Shown in pieces: positions 61,484 to 64,000 of a stretch of 64,000 nt of DNA. The stretch is from Hellea sp965224755 (GTDB taxonomy: Bacteria > Pseudomonadota > Alphaproteobacteria > Caulobacterales > Maricaulaceae): NCBI GenBank assembly GCA_965224755.1, contig OZ245061.1, positions 2,675,247 to 2,739,246 on the forward strand, given 5' to 3'. Every line of letters begins with the position of its first letter. Position 1 is the first letter of the stretch. The notes beneath the pieces were generated by a model. The model saw only the letters and a program-made list of their open reading frames with translations. It searched no databases and had not been told where the DNA came from. Both the position numbers and the translations under genes were made by a program.

Positions 61484-62227
61484 TTAAGCTGCTGTTTTTT
61501 TGAAAAATTTCTTATAAATGATAGGTAACATAGCCAAGGTAATCAGGCCGAGAACCGGCAATAGGATTTTAGGCTGCGTCATGAGTCCGGCAAGATTAAG
61601 ATCCCCGCCCTGATCCAAAATGGCCCCTGCTCCCGCCCCAACACTGGCATAAACAAAACAGCCCGGAATAATCCCGAAAAATGTTGTCAGCGCATAATTG
61701 CGCAGTTTCACATCAAAGAGCGCCGGCACAATATTGACAATGAAAAACGGAAAAGCGGGTATGAGGCGCAGAATAAAGAGATAGGATATCTCGTTCTCCT
61801 TCAGCCCTTTCTCAAATTTCTTCATGTAAGGCCCGGCCTTTTTGGATAAGCCATCCCCAAACGCATAACGCGCGGCGAGGAATATACCGACAGCGCCAAT
61901 TGTGGCCCCCACCGCAATCGCGCTTCCGCCCGCCAAAGTTCCAAATAAAAATCCGCCAAAAATTGACAAGAAACTCGCGCCGGGAAAGGAAATTGCCACC
62001 AGCACGGCATAGGCCAGAATAAAACCGGCAATCGCCAAGACAAAATTATCCGCCACGAAGGCAGTCAAGGCTCCCCTATTAGCTTTCAAGCTATCAAGCG
62101 AAATATATTCCGGCCCGCCCAGCGCAAAGAAAGCGGCTAAGGCCACGGCAATAATGCCGAGAGGCATTAATCGTTTCGCCAAGCTTTTCGGCGCGGCTGT
62201 TGCCTCCGCTGCAATATCAGAACTCAT
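61484..62227 (-). CDS. TVP38/TMEM64 (DedA-like, SNARE-associated) membrane protein
   Basis: 247 residues, about six hydrophobic segments. The family core includes AISFPGASFLSIFGGFLFGTL, GATIGAVGIFLAARYAFG and LFILRLIPAFPFFIVNIVPAL. Members are thought to move or scramble lipids. The gene is commonly found with, or fused to, the flavoprotein encoded immediately downstream, which suggests a joint redox function at the membrane. Confidence 0.88.
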   Translation of the reverse strand: MSSDIAAEATAAPKSLAKRLMPLGIIAVALAAFFALGGPEYISLDSLKANRGALTAFVADNFVLAIAGFILAYAVLVAISFPGASFLSIFGGFLFGTLAGGSAIAVGATIGAVGIFLAARYAFGDGLSKKAGPYMKKFEKGLKENEISYLFILRLIPAFPFFIVNIVPALFDVKLRNYALTTFFGIIPGCFVYASVGAGAGAILDQGGDLNLAGLMTQPKILLPVLGLITLAMLPIIYKKFFKKTAA

Positions 62228-62235
62228 ATTATACT

Positions 62236-63240
62236 CTATTCGTTGAGCGACCAGTTATAGCCATATTTACTTATCTTGGCTCCAGAGTCGATGGCGGCGG
62301 CCAAATCAGCATCGGCATGAGCGCGGATATGTTCCAAAACGCTCGATTTTCCGCCGAAATCGCCTTTAAACCATTTATAGATTGAAGACACTGTCAGCTT
62401 ACCGCCATTGACGCTCACGCCGCGTGATGAATTGATATAGGCGCTTGCCGCGGCCTTGCGCTCGGCTTCCAAGGTGTCGGCGCGCCAAAGCTGCGGCCCT
62501 AAATTCGGGCAGCCGATAGAGGCGCAATTGACCATATAATGTATATAAGGCGAAGGGAATTGCTTGCGCAATATGCCGTGCTCAATATCATCCAAGCTCA
62601 TCGCCCGGCCATTAACCGCAACAAGATCGCGCTTCCAAGGCCCTTTGCGGGCGCCGGATTTGATCTCGCGAATCGATGTCACGGGGTAATTTTCCAACAC
62701 CACCTGTAAGGTAACCGCATTATAGAGATTGGCCCAAAAGACGGTCGCTTCCGCCGCAGACATAGTCTCGGGATTACGCGCGGATTGTTCCGCGATAAAA
62801 GCGTCTATAACGGATTTACCGCCGCGTGCTTTCACGCCTGCATAGTCAAAGACCATCAGATCGTCCGCTCCGGCTTTGAGGTTTGCCGCGAGCAGTTTTT
62901 CGTAATCTTGCGCTGGCGTCATGGCTATTGGAGCGGCTGGCATGACCTCTTGCACCTGAACTTCGGCCTCTTTCACAACAGGAATGGTATCAACACCGCG
63001 CTCTGCCAATACCACGCTTTCTGGGGGAAAAGGGCGTGGGGAGGGGCGCGGCAGAGGCGGCGTTGATGAGGGTGTTAGGGTCTGAATAGCGGGCGGGGCT
63101 AAAATCAGCTTCACAGGGCTTGCCTGCTTGGCCTTTTGGGTGTCCAAACGCGCATGAAGCGGACAATTTGTTCCTTCCGCAAAAGCAGGCAACGCCAATA
63201 GCGCCAATCCGGCAGACAATATAAGTGCGAAACGCATCAT
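62236..63240 (-). CDS. DUF547 domain secreted protein
   Basis: 334 residues with a signal peptide (FALILSAGLALLALPAFA). A Pro/Ser-rich segment (about 50-75) is followed by the DUF547 domain: NPETMSAAEATVFWANLYNA, VNGRAMSLDDIEHGILRK, HYMVNCASIGCPNLGP and YIKWFKGDF-like IYKWFKGDFGG. The Cys and His suggest a thiol-peptidase-like fold, but the function is unknown. ATG at 63240 with AGGAAA upstream is preferred over a TTG at 63258. It is the first gene of the DUF547-TVP38-flavoprotein unit. Confidence 0.87.
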   Translation of the reverse strand: MMRFALILSAGLALLALPAFAEGTNCPLHARLDTQKAKQASPVKLILAPPAIQTLTPSSTPPLPRPSPRPFPPESVVLAERGVDTIPVVKEAEVQVQEVMPAAPIAMTPAQDYEKLLAANLKAGADDLMVFDYAGVKARGGKSVIDAFIAEQSARNPETMSAAEATVFWANLYNAVTLQVVLENYPVTSIREIKSGARKGPWKRDLVAVNGRAMSLDDIEHGILRKQFPSPYIHYMVNCASIGCPNLGPQLWRADTLEAERKAAASAYINSSRGVSVNGGKLTVSSIYKWFKGDFGGKSSVLEHIRAHADADLAAAIDSGAKISKYGYNWSLNE

Positions 63241-63355
63241 AGGTTTCCTTATCTTCAACCTCTCTATAAGCCTTTACTGGCGAAAAGGCTCCACACAGCC
63301 TTTCACAAAACCGTGCTTTGGTGACCATAGAGGTGAAATTCATCCCTTGCAGCGC

Positions 63356-63384
63356 TTGACTTGCCCGTAGCCCGCGCCTAATGA
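63356..63384 (+). promoter_or_regulatory. Putative sigma-70-type promoter of rpmH
   Basis: TTGACT (63356-63361) and TAATGA (63379-63384) are separated by 17 bp and lie 48 bp before the rpmH ATG. Spacing and hexamers fit a housekeeping promoter. A near-palindrome around TGATATATCA follows downstream in the leader. Confidence 0.5.
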
Positions 63385-63431
63385 CCAGCGCTTGATATAT
63401 CAGCGGGCTAATACCCGTCTTGGAGACAAAG

Positions 63432-63566
63432 ATGAAACGTACTTTTCAACCTTCCGTATTGGTTCGTAAACGCCGCCACGGCTTTCGTTCGCGCATGGCG
63501 ACAAAAGCCGGCCGTCAGGTTCTGGCCCGCCGCCGCGCTAAAGGCCGTAAGGTTTTATCTGCATAG
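63432..63566 (+). CDS. rpmH: 50S ribosomal protein L34
   Basis: I translated this from the sequence: 44 residues, MKRTFQPSVLVRKRRHGFRS, then MATKAGRQVLARRRAKGRK and VLSA. The basic composition and the near-invariant L34 core leave no doubt. GGAGAC precedes the ATG. It is followed by rnpA after 24 bp, the standard bacterial order. Confidence 0.98.
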   Translation: MKRTFQPSVLVRKRRHGFRSRMATKAGRQVLARRRAKGRKVLSA

Positions 63567-63590
63567 GCAGATAGCCTGCGCAGCTGCGCC

Positions 63591-63968
63591 ATGAAAACAC
63601 TTGGAAAACTCGGATTGCTGAAAAAGCGCTCCGAGTTTTTATATGTTCGGGACGGACGTTATGAGGCGAGAGGCGGAGTGGTTATTCAAGCCCGCCCCAA
63701 TCCGGATCACAACACTATCCGCGCCGGGTTTACCGCGACCAAAAAGATCGGCAATGCTGTCATCAGAAACCGCGCTAAACGCCGCCTTCGCGCGGTCTGC
63801 CTCGAAGTTTTACCGCCTCTTAGCACTCCCGGCACAGATTATGTCTTTATTGCTCGCAATTCGACTGTCCAGCGCCCATATGAGCTCTTGCTTGACGATG
63901 CTCGAAAAGCCCTGTTAAGCCTCGCTAAACCGCAAAAGAATCACCCGAAGAATCAAAAAGAAAAATAA
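63591..63968 (+). CDS. rnpA: Ribonuclease P protein component
   Basis: 125 residues. The RNase P protein core is present: LKKRSEFLYVRDGRYEARGG, RAGFTATKKIGNAVIRNRAK and RRLRAV (the RNR motif), followed by DYVFIARNSTV. It assists the catalytic RNA in trimming tRNA 5' ends. The C-terminal basic tail (KPQKNHPKNQKEK) is longer than in many homologues. Confidence 0.96.
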   Translation: MKTLGKLGLLKKRSEFLYVRDGRYEARGGVVIQARPNPDHNTIRAGFTATKKIGNAVIRNRAKRRLRAVCLEVLPPLSTPGTDYVFIARNSTVQRPYELLLDDARKALLSLAKPQKNHPKNQKEK

Positions 63969-63971
63969 GTC

Positions 63972-64000
63972 ATGGAAGATCAAAAGAATTTCATCCTCGC
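63972..64000 (+). CDS. yidC: Start of YidC membrane insertase (partial, cut by right edge)
   Basis: ATG at 63972, 3 bp after the rnpA stop, opens MEDQKNFILA to the edge. This matches the N-terminus I remember for alphaproteobacterial YidC, and the rpmH-rnpA-yidC order supports it. Only 9-10 residues are visible. Confidence 0.78.

Noticed and set aside
1..64000. tRNA, rRNA, CRISPR, prophage or integrase genes
   Set aside because: I scanned intergenic stretches for T-loop-like sequences, spaced direct repeats and recombinase motifs and found none that I could support.

Overview
The window is a compact, gene-dense stretch of an alphaproteobacterial chromosome. I base that on DivL with its diagnostic tyrosine, a DivJ/PleC-type kinase, DUF1491, NnrU, the tsaE-amgK-murU-addB-addA-trxA order, an AccD without its zinc-ribbon cysteines, and the rpmH-rnpA-yidC locus at the right end. 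Moderate GC, a BcsB-like protein, an RTX protein and a LuxR regulator suit a marine, stalked or surface-living lineage such as Maricaulales/Hyphomonadaceae, but the family is a guess. No tRNA, rRNA, CRISPR array, integrase, transposase or prophage gene is visible.

Layout. 1-4 kb: a LuxR-type regulator cut by the left edge, DUF1491, and an orphan BcsB-like secreted protein behind an unusual hairpin-rich leader. 3.9-9.5 kb: a MITE-like palindromic repeat, a DivJ/PleC-like kinase, SufE, then a tightly overlapping minus-strand operon (HNH nuclease, 55-aa membrane peptide, cyclophilin, NnrU, histidine phosphatase, membrane protein). 9.7-16.9 kb: a beta-propeller protein, a BaiN/HI0933-type flavoprotein, two tiny membrane proteins, pxpABC (5-oxoprolinase) and a PabB-PabC fusion for folate. 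16.9-23.1 kb: a translationally coupled DUF4129-DUF4350-MoxR-DUF58-SpoIIM-RDD operon. 23.1-24.2 kb: a lone NAD-binding oxidoreductase gene that looks inserted, because a diverged copy of the RDD gene's last 16 codons lies on its far side. 24.2-34.5 kb: an ABC exporter pair, an M13 metallopeptidase and a tripartite RND efflux system. 34.7-38.2 kb: a large RTX protein. 38.5-42.3 kb: accD-folC, two paralogous lipoproteins and thioredoxin. 42.3-51 kb: addAB recombination nuclease, MurU/AmgK cell-wall recycling and TsaE. 51-59.9 kb: ferredoxin, a fatty-acid-hydroxylase-family protein, divL, glmM, gmd and fcl (GDP-fucose), and a HAMP kinase. 60-63.2 kb: DUF547, TVP38 and a MerA-like flavoprotein. 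63.4-64 kb: rpmH, rnpA and the start of yidC.

Themes: cell-cycle signalling (DivL, the DivJ/PleC-like kinase), envelope and surface polysaccharide (BcsB-like, GlmM, Gmd, Fcl, MurU/AmgK, RND, RTX) and housekeeping metabolism. The most notable items are the displaced RDD gene end around a 1.1-kb inserted block, an exact ATGAGTG-N6-CACTCAT operator upstream of fcl, and the consecutive inverted repeats in the leader of the BcsB-like gene.
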